Under the pieces are notes generated by a model that saw only the letters and a program-made list of their open reading frames with translations, was not told the origin of the DNA and did no database searches. A stretch of 64,000 nucleotides of DNA. Origin: Aphelocoma coerulescens. Its lineage: Eukaryota > Chordata > Aves > Passeriformes > Corvidae. Location of the stretch: the NCBI RefSeq assembly GCF_041296385.1, contig NC_091019.1, forward strand, positions 12,478,531 through 12,542,530, given 5' to 3'. Below, in pieces: positions 40,901-54,900 of the stretch (positions are counted from its first letter, which is position 1; every line of letters begins with the position of its first letter). A program made the position numbers and the translations under genes.

Positions 40901-41240
40901 ATGCAAACTCACTGTCACGCAGATCTCACCTAATGGCCCAGGACTGATTCCCTGCCCATGCCCAGGGAGGGAAAGGCAGGGCTTGTTTTTATAGAAAACT
41001 GCAGGGAAGGGAGAGGCTGCTGCTTCTTTTTTCCCTCGGAGTTGAATTTATAGATAGTCTCTAGTGTGAAAAAAAGAGATGTAAAGATGTCTTGACATGA
41101 ATTGATAAAAATATATTAACCTGGACTACTGTGGAAAGATTGTAACCACTATAACTGGCTTGCATGTCCACCTCTTTCCAACTCTGCTTTTCATGGCTTA
41201 CAAAATAGCACATCCCAAAAATGCAATCCAAGCTGTGTCA
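31901..41240. other. Intergenic, no gene recognised
   Basis: Mostly AT-leaning unique DNA. It has a 13-base tandem duplication at 36,988-37,013, the 18-base palindrome at 36,494 and a 10-base-stem inverted repeat at 38,279-38,330. A GC-richer patch at about 39,000-39,850 keeps several overlapping frames open, up to 180 codons on the minus strand. None resembles a known protein. Confidence 0.55.
36494..36511. other. Perfect 18-base palindrome
   Basis: TGGATGCTGCAGCATCCA is its own reverse complement with no loop. It is isolated in otherwise ordinary intergenic DNA. It may be chance or a dimeric protein-binding site. Confidence 0.7.
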
Positions 41241-41936
41241 GAGGAAGGAAGGAAGGAAGGAAGGAATTCAGAAGGAATTCGGAAGGAAGGAAGGAATTTG
41301 GAAGGAAGGAATTCGGAAGGAATTCGGAAGGAAGGAAGGAATTCGGAAGGAATTCGGAAGGAAGGAAGGAATTCGGAAGGAAGGAATTCGGAAGGAAGGA
41401 AGGAAGGAAGGAAGGAAGGAAGGAAGGAATTCGGAAGGAAGGAATTCGGAAGGAAGGAAGGAAGGAAGGAAGGAAGGAAGGAATTCGGAAGGAATTCGGA
41501 AGGAATTCGGAAGGAATTCGGAAGGAAGGAATTCGGAAGGAAGGAAGGAAGGAAGGAATTCGGAAGGAATTCGGAAGGAAGGAAGGAAGGAATTCGGAAG
41601 GAAGGAAGGAAGGAAGGAAGGAAGGAAGGAAGGAAGGAAGGAAGGAAGGAAGGAAGGAAGGAATTCGGAAGGAATTCGGAAGGAAGGAAGGAAGGAAGGA
41701 AGGAAGGAAGGAAGGAAGGAAGGAAGGAAGGAAGGAAGGAAGGAAGGAAGGAAGGAAGGAAGGAAGGAATTCGGAAGGAAGGAATTCGGAAGGAAGGAAG
41801 GAATTCGGAAGGAATTCGGAAGGAATTCGGAAGGAAGGAAGGAAGGAAGGAAGGAAGGAAGGAAGGAAGGAAGGAAGGAAGGAAGGAAGGAAGGAAGGAA
41901 GGAAGGAAAGGAAGGAAGGAAAGGAAGGAAGGAAGG
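41241..41936. repeat. Composite (GGAA)n / GGAATTC microsatellite array
   Basis: About 695 bases made almost wholly of GGAA tetranucleotides on the plus strand. About 25 of them are extended to GGAATTC, so the array alternates between plain GGAA runs and 11- or 15-base units of the form GGAAGGAATTC and GGAAGGAAGGAATTC. The first junction is the variant GGAATTCAGAA, and one degenerate GGAATTTGG unit lies near 41,295. The right end carries two GGAAA slips (41,907-41,922). No frame of this motif set produces a stop, so long open frames on both strands across it are artefacts. The purine bias could favour triplex (H-DNA) folding. GGAA is also the ETS-factor core site. Array length in an assembly may not equal the true length. 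Confidence 0.98.
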
Positions 41937-44900
41937 CACTTGCAGAGTCCAGGATATATCTAGCCATGTTTGTTGAAGCCACATAAATATTTAAGCTCCT
42001 GTGCTGAAATCAAACCAAGTTAGAATTATGGATCAGTTTTATGGACCATAAATTCTATCTCAGATATATCCTAGAGATTGACTGGGAGTAGCTCCAGTGA
42101 CAGCACTTTGCTACTGAGTTCTTTTTTTAAGTGAATCTTCACGATTGGTTTAAGAGCTGCCACCTTTGTATCATGTTATAGTTAACAGCCATTGTTTGTC
42201 ATGTGAAAGAAAGGGTCATAACTTTTCAGTGCAGGAGGGGGAAAAAAAAGGGATTTTTGGCTAATACCATAAGCTGAATCATTAGAAGGTTCAATAATAC
42301 TCCTAAGCCTTGCTTTCCCTAACGTGGTATATCTGAAAAATGCTCACCCAGACACAATATATCATCCTTGTAGTTTCCTGTGGTTTCTCTCTCAACCCTT
42401 GCAAGAATGGAGCCATGAGACTGAGCTGCAGACAGCACTGCTCCAGGTCTGGAACTCAATTAAGTGCCTGGTAAATTGCTCAGTTATGTAGTTCTGTTCC
42501 TGGTTTAACAGCAAAAAATTGGAGCTAAAAAGCATCTGAATGAATAATTCACATGCTCCCATAAATGTGGAGTCTCCCAAGGGGAGAGCCTCTATTCAGA
42601 AGAAGAAATATTGCTATGGCACTTGCAGTGTGCTGTTCCGGAAGAAGCCCAGTGTTCTGGTTGAAGGAGTTCCTTCTCCTACTGCTCACCTTCCCGCAGG
42701 TTTCCTGCCTCCTTCTCCCTGCTCCCAGTCCCCCGAGGTCACTGGCACCCTGTGGAGTTTGAGCCAGAGACATGCTGAGGGAACTGGAGACCTGTAGCTG
42801 GAAAGGGCCTGGAAAAGCAGGGGTCAAAGGCAGAAAGGGAATATTTCATAGGAGGGAGAGACCATGCAAAGGAATGCAGCTGCGAGGAGAAGATGCAGCC
42901 ATGTGAAGACAGCAGATGTTATCCCTGCTGGCAGGGTACTGGATGAGCAGATTCCATTGTTCAGTGCAGATTATATCTTGTAGGAAATCATCACAACTCC
43001 TAAACCATGTTAAAGTTGCCTGCAACACAGCAGATGCTTTATATAAAAGATTAATGTAAGTTTGTTTGCCTAATAAGGGCCCTTGCCAAGATGCTGCAGC
43101 TCCTTTATGTCTTGCCTTGGCTCCCCTACTGAAATGAGATGAGGAGGAGGGTGGCTGTCAGTGTAACACACTCATGATGAAATGGTTGGCCTGCTTGGCT
43201 GCTCTGTGCTGGGAAGGAGGAGGAAAAGTCCTTGGGCACACTGTGTTGGATGATAGTTAGCAGCAGCTCGCTGTTGTCAGAAAAACCCGGGCTTTTTCAG
43301 GCACTGGAACAATTAGCTGATGAGATTCCTAATAAGGAAGGCATACTTTGAAACACATTAAAACTGCTGCTGCAAATCCTGCTCTGTAATGCTCCTTCTC
43401 CACATTTCCTTCCTTGAATGCTGTCGTGCAGTTGCATAGGAAGAGAGCAGCAGGTGCCACACTACCTGTTGGCTACTTTTTGCTTTGCTTCTGTTAGGAC
43501 CCATTTCTCCCCACATGGCTTTTCTTAGGGCAATACACCGTCTGCAGGCTTCCCAGATTTTCTGCACTCAACCTCAGTTCTCCTCCCAGCCCGAGGGAAT
43601 GAAGTACAGCCTGGATTTGGGCATGTCTGCAGTGCAGTTTCACCTTGAGTTAATTTGTTGTTTAGAAAGGCCAGGCTGGATGCTCCCTGAATGTTTGGTT
43701 TTGGGCTATAAATGTTTGCTGTTTGTGCTGAAGATGAGGATGTATGTATTGTCAGTATACATAAAATTGACTAGTTTTTATGTATGAATTAGTGGTGGTA
43801 TGGTCTTGCCTCTTTTAACTTGCTGACATAAACTTTTGGCACTATTTTTTCTTCTGTGAATTTTTTTCTGAGCTAAGAGGGATTTTTTTAAATGTTTCTA
43901 GCAATCAGTTTTGGCAAGAAGTCCACCCAGCAGTAATGACTAAGCTTCTCCTCTTGTTTTTGCCAAGTGATAGAGAAAAAGAAGAAAAGGGAGATTGATA
44001 TCAATGCTTACATCTAGTGTAAGTCGATTTCTTCCCTCTAGAATAATTTACCAGGATAAGATTAATGTCAAGGCTTACTATAAACATCTGTTTTCATGCA
44101 GTTTAACACCATAAGCATCTCAAAACTATCAATGTAGCACACCTTAGGGATCTCTGTGTGCATTTCTACTTCCCACTTTTATGCAGTGTAGTAAAGTCAG
44201 GACAAAAATGATGACAGAAATAAAAGTGGCACACTACACGTCATGATTCTACAAAGTCAGATTGCTCTGGCAGTAATGTGTGGCTATAGTGGGGATCCAT
44301 TCCTGATCTCACACTCCAACAAGGAGGATGGATCTGCCTATACCACAGAAACAATTCTGTTATCAGCACCAGCACTGGGTGATGCTAATTGCAGTAGGTT
44401 AAAACCACAGAAAGGCTGAATGCACGATTGAAGAGCTGAGGTTTCTTCCTTGATTAAGGACAGTGATAGGTTTCCAAAGCTGGGGAACCAGCAGCTGAGG
44501 GTTCATGTGCAGTGTTGCTACTTCCAACCACCTTTGGATGTGTCTCATGTTCATCCTGGTGGAGTATTAGAGATAAACTCATGTCCCTGGTTAGTAGTGG
44601 TGGGTCTTGGCTTGGGTTTCATTCTGTGGAAGTAAATCTGATGCAGGAGCACTTCCTAGAAAGAGGTCAGGAGCTGTGACAACTGCTGGGGTTTTTTCCC
44701 TTTTGTAAATTCAACAGCAGCTGGTCACGTAGTTGGGTTCATGGAAATTTAGGCTTTCACAATATGATTGTCTTTCTCAGTTAGTCAGTGGAGCAGCTCA
44801 GATCTGGCAATGACATGTAGAGGCTCAGCCAGGAGAATTCCACAGTGCTATGAATGTGAGCCTTTAAAAAAGAGTTCATGGGACAGTGCTGAAATAATTC

Positions 44901-47900
44901 ACTTCCTATCTATGTATTACTATGACCTAGAAAAGTTGGGCCTAAGCAAAGATCCTAAATATTTCCGTGTTTAACCTCGGTCTGTGTGTTAATAAGAACT
45001 GGATACAGTTCTTCAGAATTGCAAGAAAGACACCAGTGGTAACTCTAGACAGGTTTCAGTGCATGAAATTGCAAAAGTTTTGTCCTGGTCTAAACCCGTA
45101 TGCTTCCCTTCCTATTAGTTTACAGCTCAAAGTATCAAAGGCATAACATCTGAATTATGCAGCAGGGCTACAATTCTCAAGAAGAGTCCAAGTGATTTTT
45201 TTGGACTTTGTCCATGTGTGATTTTCAAAAGCAACAGCCTTTTGGAGGACAGGTCTTGCTGGAAAGTCACAGACACTTAAACCTGTACCTCTCCTGCAAG
45301 CGGGACTTGGGTTCCCAAGCAGGGAGGTGGCTTTTGGTGCCTTATCCACACCCTCCCTCCCCTCAGCAAATCCTGCAAAGGAAGCCCCTGCGGGCACGTT
45401 CTGGGGTGGAGGTGATGCTTGATTTGAAGGCAATGTCTGTCAGTCCTGCCAGACTGGTTGGCTTGTGCTGATCCTGTTTCAGAAGCAGGGCCAAGCTTAG
45501 GCATGATACCCCGAATGACAGTGTTTGCTCAGCACCACGAACGATGTGCACTCGCTCGGGGACTACTGTTCTATTATTTCTTGAAATGAGTAATTGCTTC
45601 AGAGTGGGGGGTACCGAGGATAATGCTGCTTGCTGAAAAGAAAATTGGGCATGGGTGTGCCCAAGTGACAAGTGAGCAGCAGACTTCTCAAACAGCATAG
45701 GAGAATGTCTCGGTGTAGGCTTGTGTTTGTTCATGGATAGACTGCACTCAGATGTCAATGTATGACACTCATGAATGTCATCAGAATTTTAAGGTTTGTT
45801 CCTTGGGCTGGAATTAGACCCTTGTTACTCCGAGTGAAACATGCAGTGGATTGTTCAGCTGTGTTTCATGCCGTTAGGGATTTTGAAAAATATAAAACAA
45901 GCCCCCCAAAAACTCACACAGACGAAAGCATATTTTTGGCCAATGTTATTGTACTAGAAGTTCTTTGTATTTAAATGCTGACTGTAGCTGGATCTTTTAG
46001 GTTTTGCACTTGTACATGTTTAGGCTCGATTTGCCAGTGAACACAATAATAGATTATTTAATTTAGAGTCATTTAAACTGAAGACTGATTACACACTGCT
46101 TACAAACATTCCACTCTGAAATTAACTTAATTTTGCTCCTTAGTAATTTGAATTTTTACTTGTGCTTCATTGACATGCTTTTTATCTACCGATGTCTAAA
46201 TGATATTCATACTTTAATTATGACATCAGGGAGAAAAATCAAATTAACCTTAGTCATCTTGTACTTAACTGAATAGATTATGAACCTCAGTTCTGAACTT
46301 TTGCAAACATTACACTGTTGAAAGAATTTGTTGAGAACTGTGAGGTACTTTTGAAGCCTCTTTCTGCAATTTGAGGTGTATGTTACCATGCAAAGAAATT
46401 TTTTACTTCTAAAGAAGTCTTTGACTACCTGTCAAATTTAAAGCAAAGGATAGAAATAAGATCTGTTTTTCATTGCATCTCATCTTGTGATTGAGCATGA
46501 TTTTAGTTCTTTTGCTCAATAATTGACTACATCATGACTAATATGAATAGTTACATTAATGATCATGTTCAGTTAATCAACATCCAGATACATTTCTTGT
46601 ATTTGAAGCTAATTGTTAATAAAGATTTTTCAAGACTCTAATCTGTTTTAGGCAGTGTCTCTGACTGCCAAAGAGGAGACACAAAGCAGTAGGAAAAGGG
46701 CATATGCATGTCATGTGCTAAATATTTATAAAGCCATGTGAAATGTTGAAAGCAAGTTCCAACTGCTCCATTTTCCCATTACTTCCATTAATTGTGTTTT
46801 TCCATCTATTCAGGACCTGCTCTTATTAAAGGTCATAATTCAATATCTAAAATACTTTCAGACACCAGATTTGGTACTTTCCATTCTTGTGTCTGATATT
46901 ATTTTGTTCATTAGCAATTTGAATAAAATGTAAATTTCTCAGGTTAATTACATACTCTGTATCACAGCTACCTTCCCACATACAAGTTTTGGTGAGGGAC
47001 CAGACTGTTTGGGACTTGTAGAGCACTAATCACAGTGGGATTCTAGACAACAGAAGCAGCCCTAATGTTCACTTGTACTCCATAATAGCTGGAGCTTTCA
47101 TCTAGGCAGATCAAAAAATGCATGATAAAATGTGTTTGGAGCTGTTCCTTTTGAGCCCTAATGAAAGATGCATTCTTTCTCAGCATCAAATATTTGTGTA
47201 ACAAAGCCTTTTGTGGCAGCAATACATATCTCCATAGCACTGCCCTTCAGTAATCTAAAATACTCTGTTTATATGGGGTTTTTTGAAGTAAAGATGAAAA
47301 CCTCAGGACTGAGCTCAGTTCAAAATGCTGTACTGGCAATGACCTGCCTGAAGAAAATGATCTTAAGTGCCATGGTCCTCCTCACCTGAAATTGCCAGGT
47401 ATGGCAGATGGAAAAGGAGAAACTTTTCATGTTGGCAGCCGTGTCCCAGGCAGACAGCAACGGCTGGAGAGCCCAGCTGAGAGGAAGCCAGGCAGGTTTT
47501 GGAGCAGTACCTGCCCACTGGGTAAAGCACCTTGGTCAGAGCTGCTCTTCACAAAGTGTTCTGAGTTTGCTAAAGGGAAAGTTAAAATACACCTTACAAT
47601 ATGGGAAAATGTTGCTCATGGACAGATCTTCACAGTATGTGTGAGTCTCTTTGTTGCAGAAAGAAATGCAGGTATCCAGGAAATGGGGAATGAAACCTGT
47701 TTATAGATAGAGCAGTGATTTATGCCACTAACATGTAAATGAATCAAAAATCTTCCTGAAACCATAAATTCCCAGGCTATAAAACTATGGATTTGAGACT
47801 ACTAAATGTGGATATGAAATGCAGTAGCCTAATGCAATGCTTTCCTTATACTCCTTGACCTCCTGTATTCTTCAATAGCTTGAATAAGTCTCCACACATT

Positions 47901-50900
47901 TCAGGGGTACAGCTCCTGTGGCAGTAAGGGATGGAGATAGATTTATGCCTCCTCCATTGTCTGTACCACACCACAGCCTGGAAGTGTGTGTCTAGCAGGG
48001 AGGAAAATGGACTGGGAATTGGGAGAATTGGCTTCTGTTCCCACCTTTGTTGCTAACCTGCTGCACACGCAAGTCAAGCCACTGCAGCTCCCATGGCATC
48101 ATCCCAATTGATGTCTGGCTTGTCTGCCTCAACTGTGATCTCATCAAAGCCTTGTCCTGTGTCTTTTAAAAACACATGGTATAATAACTCTCTACCTTGT
48201 GTGGTCCTATTGCTATACCAATGCTTGTTAAAATATTACTTAGCTCTAGCTGAAAATGTACAAATCACTGGGTTAACTGGGTACATCTTCAGTAATTTCT
48301 AATTTGGCTCCTTTTGCAAGCAGGCTCTGATATCCTGGGCAAAACAGTGGAGTTTGTGCCCTTTTGCATAAGCTGGTTGTCTTACTCATCTTTGAACTAG
48401 GAAAGCACCCATTCTTTCTATTCTTTAGTTTTATAGGTAAAAGAAACACCAGAATACTGGTGTGGCATCTTAGATGGAACAACTGTGACTTAGCAGTTGT
48501 GAGCCTTGAGTTGCAAGTGTGTGGCAGACGCTTTCTGAACAGGCAGGTGTCTCTCACCCTTGTTAATTGCAAAGATGAAGCCCAATTGCTAATGACTGGA
48601 GGAGAAGAAAAAGGCTTGGAAGTTCTGTGGGGAAAAGTATTGGAGGGACGAGAAATGAAAGAGAAGTTAATAATGAAATATATGTTCTATAAAAGTAAAC
48701 TATTCCTTTAGGCATACTAAAGCTATAGGAGTTGCTAATTATGGAGGTGGTTATGAAGGTAAAATACAGAAAGCTGTATAAATAGAGGTCCAATTAATAT
48801 TGTCAAAAATGGTAATTGTGTTCATTAACTAGATTAAGTGATCAACATGTGAATCACTCTGGTGACACATCATGAAAGACTTTAAAGAACTGAAATTTCA
48901 ATCTCACTCAGCTGGCTTGTTTTACACAAACTAGTTTACAAAACTTACTTGCAAAGCATGTGCAACAGCCTTTCTGATCTGGCTTGTGTAAACTGGAGTA
49001 ATAGGTCTGGATCTGCTTTTTCCTTAAGCTTGCCTATTAAATTAAGCTAAAATAACCCATTTTCTTTGTGCCACAATGTTTTGGCAAAGCATGTAGGTAA
49101 ACAGAGAACATGACAGCATCCCACATTGTAAAAGCAGCAGCTCTAGGAAAGGAGAGTATTGCAGAGAAACTGATGATATAAACTATGCATCATCTAGGGA
49201 AATGTTCATTCCTCCATATTTACCAAGTAAAACTTGAAAGAAAAGGAAAAAATCCAAACATTTGAGAATGATGTTTCATCCTAAAATTCTCAGCACACTT
49301 GCCTGTTGCAAATTCTGCAGCCACTGGCCTTTCCAGCTGGGTGAAGAGAACCTCAGGAAAACACAAGAGTTTCACTGATGTCTTCCCTCCTGTTCACCTG
49401 GCTGCAGTCCTGATAAGCTGTGAAGGTGCTGTGGCTGGATCTCCTGTCCCTTCCAGTTAGATGGTTATAGTGGAACAGCTTGATAACCACAAGGTGTGGT
49501 GGCTATCACAGGCTCTTTGCCACTGTCTAGGAGCTCATTCCTGCTCCCTGCTGCTTTCCAATTGCCCAGGCTTCTTGTGGGCTTTTCATCCTTTCTTGTT
49601 TGTTCCCTTCAGCTGCCTCGTCTCCGGTTTGTGTTGTTTGGGCTCAGTTCGCTTCTCTTCTGACACAGTTTCTCTCTTCACACTCTTGTCCCTGTCCATC
49701 CCCACTTCCCTTAGGCAGTGCAGAGGCAGGAAAGATTTCATTCCCCTCCAGAACAGAGAGCAGCAAGGTACATGCTCATTACTACCCTGGCTGGTTTATA
49801 AATCCCTCTAAGCCAGAATGCCGTTTTCTTTTCTAACTGTACACCTGACAGGTAGGGAGCAGGAGACACTGTCAAAATTAATTCAAAACATTCAGATGTT
49901 TAGGTTACTTTATTTCACATTGGAATCACCTGCTGAAGATCATTAGTCACCCCTGCCAGGGTTAAGAATGAGCAATTTATGATTTAGTGACTTTGAACCT
50001 GTCGTTTGCTGTATGAGCTGAGGAAAGGCATTTCTAATCAGCTCACTGCTGTGGATGGGCACAGCCAGATGTACCATTCTGTGTGTTACAGATACAGGAC
50101 ACCTGGACCTCTCTGTGCTCTATCTTCCTCTGAAGGATGGCAAAAATTTGAGTGCCTGACTCTATTTTCTGGCCAGGATAATACTTTTTGAAATAAAGGA
50201 TGGAAAGTAGGGGACACAGAAAATGTGCAGGAGCAGAGCTATAGAAAAAGATGACAAACCTGGCTTTGAACTTTTTCACCTACTGGTGATTCATGATTCC
50301 TGTCGTTGGTCACTCCAAAAAGGAAACCTGTAATAGAATTATGGAGAAACCATTCCATGACAAAGTGAACAGCAGCTGTGAAAGAAAGGGAAACAGAAAT
50401 GCCAGATATCTGCAGTTAAAAGCAAATAATTTGCTTCTATGCTTGTGGTAGGAAGAACAAGCACCAAAGTTTTCAAAAGGTGATCCATGTCTCTCTTAAT
50501 TTCCAAAGTTACTTTTCATCTGTTCTTAAGATACGTCTATCAAGTGGAGATTCAGTGGAAGGCAGAATAAAACCATATGAGGTTACACTGATAATTAAAT
50601 GCATAAACTAATAGCCTGATTACACATAAAAAATGACACAGTAAGAGATTAAAACAAGGGGATTACATTAAATTGAAACAAGGATTAAATATTTTTCCTA
50701 GAGGCTTTTAACACATTTTCCAAAGACCTGCTCATGAGCACAATTTACTGGTGAAAATAATTTCTTTTGGAGATAATAGACTAAATAATCACATAATTAA
50801 GCTATGTGAAGTGCAGTGCTGGTAAGCTGATGATAGTATGTTTCAGATATGTAAGAGCTCCTTCCATGAGTCACAGATACTTTTTGTTCAGGATTTTTTT

Positions 50901-51084
50901 TTGTTTTGTTTCTTTTTCCGCAGTAAACTCTATAAAGTCCCGAGACTGACTTAGCAGGATGGTGTTCTGAGATCACTCTGCCATGGTTCCACTGAGCTAG
51001 TAAATGGGAAAGGGTTTTTGTAACCATTCAGAAAAGGGGAGAGCACTTTGGGAGCTGAGGCACAGGAGGCTGAAATTGTTTCAT
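41937..51084. other. Intergenic between the two tetranucleotide arrays
   Basis: No gene is recognised. The 46,000-46,980 and 50,500-50,810 stretches are AT-rich, free of recognisable repeats and free of low-complexity runs. That composition is common in conserved enhancers, but conservation cannot be seen from one sequence. Confidence 0.5.
48008..48095 (+). mobile_element. Possible MIR-like SINE remnant
   Basis: The plus strand carries a TTGGCTTCTGTTCCCACC segment, TTGTTGCTAACCTGCTG and CACGCAAGTCAAGCCACT. These line up in order with the MIR motifs for the central core (CTGGGTTCAAATCCCAGC, CCACTTACTAGCTG, GGGCAAGTTACTT). Divergence is high. Confidence 0.4.
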
Positions 51085-51215
51085 ATTTTCATTACTGCAG
51101 TACCTAGGAAGCCTTGGGTAGATCAGGCCTCCTTCTGCTAGATGGTGCATGATCAGAGAGTAAATACCTTCACCAAAAGCTTACTCTCCAAGGGAAATAA
51201 GACACCACTCCCTGA
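51085..51215 (+). mobile_element. Possible ancient amniote interspersed repeat, family unnamed
   Basis: The sequence runs from TTACTGCAGTACCTAGGAAG through a GATCAGGCC stretch and TGCTAGATGGTGCATGATC to GCTTACTCTCCAAGGG. It resembles a repeat common in reptile genomes with the pattern CTAGGAGCCC ... GGACCCCATTGTGCTAGG ... CTGTACAAAC ... GAGCTTACAATCTAAG. The family name is not recalled with certainty, so none is given. Confidence 0.35.
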
Positions 51216-51518
51216 TCAAGTTATTCTTCAATAGAAACTGTGTCTTCCCACCCCAATGCTCCACAGCAGTGTCACCCCAGAATGTCACCTGAAGAGATGT
51301 GTTCCCTTCTTCTGTGAGAAGTGCTTGCCTCCAAGTAGGAGATGGGAAAAAGGTAGCTTGAAAACATGTTAAAAGGGGAAAAAAAAAGGTGGGGAGAGAG
51401 AGGACAAGAGAGTTGGTGGGAGTAGGTCCTTAATCCATATGGCAACTACAAAAATACTGCTGAGCTTGCCACGTACTACACAAACATGGAGTTTTTGCCA
51501 AGACACCAATAGACTGAC

Positions 51519-51974
<456 letters not shown>

Positions 51975-51984
51975 TGTCTTTCTT

Positions 51985-54900
51985 ACCAAGTAAGATTCCA
52001 ATTCTGAACCCGTGGAGTCACAGCAATTTGAACAAAGCTATTCATGAAATTCAGGGCAGGTGCAGAGGAGGAGTAGATTAGCAGGAAGAAGGAAAAAAGT
52101 TATTGGGAGTGGAAACTGTTTTTCATGGAACTTCAATGACTTTCTGGAACATTTTCGAAACTGAGGTAAGGGGATTGTAATAAAAGTTTCCAAATAAAGC
52201 TTGAAGTGTAAACAAGCTGATATATAGAGAGTGTGTAAAGCCTGCAGAAGTTGTTTTTTGAGGGTACATTCTAATACCCCAGCAAAGTTAGAACTGTAAC
52301 AATCTAAGAAATCAGTGACCAGCTCTGTGTGTTATTCAGCATGTGACAGTGTGTGACAATCCACCCTGCATGGAAGGTTCTGCTCTGATGCATTTACACA
52401 AGTAATGTCGTAAATTATGCAAGCAGTGCTTTTCAAGATACTATTTGACAATTCTGCTTGAAGATAGTTGGCTAAATGGCATACAGAGCCAAGATTTGCT
52501 TTGAGTTTATTAATTTTTCCCTTTCTGTTAAGCTTCCAAGTTCATTTAGCAATGAGAGTTTGTAGAAAAGGAGTGACATCCATGTAGGCTCCCTGCACTT
52601 TGCCATGCTCATTTCTCTAAACTTTGTGTGCCAGCTCAGGAGCAATAATATCAAGTGACTTCAAAGGACAACTGCTCCCAACAATCCGCAATGGCTTGTA
52701 TTTCAACTCGTTAACCAGCACAGCTCACCAGACCTGTTATTTCAAGGCCTCTGCTGCTCTTTTCATGTATTGAGCTACATTGCCAACTCAGTGCAAGTGA
52801 AAGGGGGGGAAAAAAGGCCAAAGTCGTGTAGAACTTGGGAGGGAGGTCGGTTTCTGCACATGTGTCTCCAGACACAGGAGCACAGACTGTTTTTAAAGCA
52901 AACCTGGAACATACGTTTCATGCAAGGAGTCAATAATAAAACTTAATTACGTGTTTTCCTTTTCTCACACCCACTTACTTGCTTCCCTCCTTTGACTGTA
53001 TCTTGTCCTAAACCTGGACCATAGGTCCTTTGGAAAAGGATCTGTCACCATAAAACAGCCAGACTGTGATTTGGCTGCCCACATGCTGGTTTAGAATCTA
53101 TGGCAATAATTAATAGGTCATTCATTTTGCATGTCAGTGGTGTTCATTACAGTAAATGTATTTGCCTCCCCTCTTCAAGGCATCAAACGATATCCCTACA
53201 AAGTGCTTATTCAAACTGGCAGATCTCTTACACAGGCTAAGAACTAGAAATATATCAAATTTGACACAGAGTTTTCATTCTGATAATATTGCTTGATAGT
53301 GGGTTTTTGAAACAAGGTCAAGGCTAAAAGCTGCAGTATTTGGCTTATTTTGGGTTTAATATAGGTGAGTGTAATTGATGTCAAAGAAGTTTCAGCTCCA
53401 GCCTCAGTTTTCCACTCTCCAAACCTTCACTTAGGCCGTGAGCGGGGGATATTTACAGCCTGAAGGAAGCTTTTGCCAACTTGCAAGTCAGCATAAAACA
53501 GTGCCCATTGCTGAAAGGATCAGTTCCACCTTTCCAAGGGCCTTCAATTTCTCATTTTTACCACCATACCTCGTCATTGCCAGAAACATTTGCGTGACTG
53601 TACACTGAGCCAAATCAGGGCCTCACCTAAACCAAAGTTCATCAGTTTTTTTCTGACCTGGTTCACTACCTGGTCCCACAAACTTCTGCATAGGCACAAC
53701 AGAAAGTGCCGTGTAGGGTTCAGAAAAAACATGGCCAAGGGCAGCAAACAGACAGGACCCGTGTAGGAGTGCTTTGTAATGCTTGTTTAAAGGGTGCCTG
53801 AAACTAAGGCCTGCTGCTACTCTGATTATATCTCCTAGACAAAATTTCTGATTTCTGTAGGTATTGTCTGAGAAAAGGCTGGTGGCCTCAGTCCACGGTG
53901 ATTCCTTTGGGAAGCAGTTAGGGTGTTGAGTAAATAGGGCAACATGACACTATATGCGATTTATGTAAATAGTTTGCAGTGCTGTTAGGTTTTTATTTAA
54001 TTCATGCCTACCTGTATCTGTCTTAGGAAGAGAGAAAGATTAGCCTGGAGTTGACTCTGAAAGACAGAAGACAATGGTATTGAAAAATCCCCAAAGGCTG
54101 TGTTTGTTGGATCTTTCACCTCTCCCCTGGTGGTGCCGGAAGGTAGATTTCCGTCATGGTGTTGGTCAGGGGGTTTTTTTGCTGCTATGTCTCTCTCCCA
54201 TTCTGTCTGAACTGCAAAGGAGATAAAAATCCTGTCCTTCTACCTGTGATTCTGAATCAGCCCTCCTAACCCTTGGCTATGTGCCCAGCAAAACCCCAGA
54301 GCCAAATTCCCTGACAAGCACACTGTGGCTTGTCTCTATTATCTGAGTGAGGATATACAAGCACAGAAAAAGGGAAGGGAGAAGTGCCTGGTCCAATGCA
54401 AACAGTGATTTCCTCTTCTATACTGATGTCTTAATAATGGTTTGAGAGCGATAGGGATTTGTGAAGATGTTTGAGATCAGTCTGTGAGCCTATTGCAATA
54501 ACTGTTTATACATTAAATAAATTTACCAAATTTCACCTGCACAATATAGGACCACAATCAAATAGGTGCTCCTAGGAATTCACTGTAGCTCCCACCAAAC
54601 CCTTGAGACTACAGTGCCACCTGCAGCGTTCTCACCCCTGTCCTCATGGGACAGGACCAGCAGCTCTGCAGGGTCATAATCTTATCTGGGCTACAGGGAA
54701 GCCAGGAGCAAGCATCACATGGCCCTCAGCAGCCTAGAGCAGAAGTGGCTTTGTCCTGGTTTTATGGATTTTCCTAGCTGAGGATGAGTAGGCAGACTAC
54801 TTTGCAACTTTGAATTCCCTGCCTTCCTTCACCTCATGCTTCACAGGCTGCCTGATGCCTCTATCAGCAGTACAATGATGTGCAGCGTGTTGCAGCTCAT

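Noticed and set aside
41160..41984. Four open frames of 238-267 codons encoding Lys-Glu-Gly-Arg or Phe-Leu-Pro-Ser repeats
   Set aside because: The GGAA and GGAATTC units contain no stop in any frame, so both strands stay open. There is no promoter, splice or codon evidence for translation.
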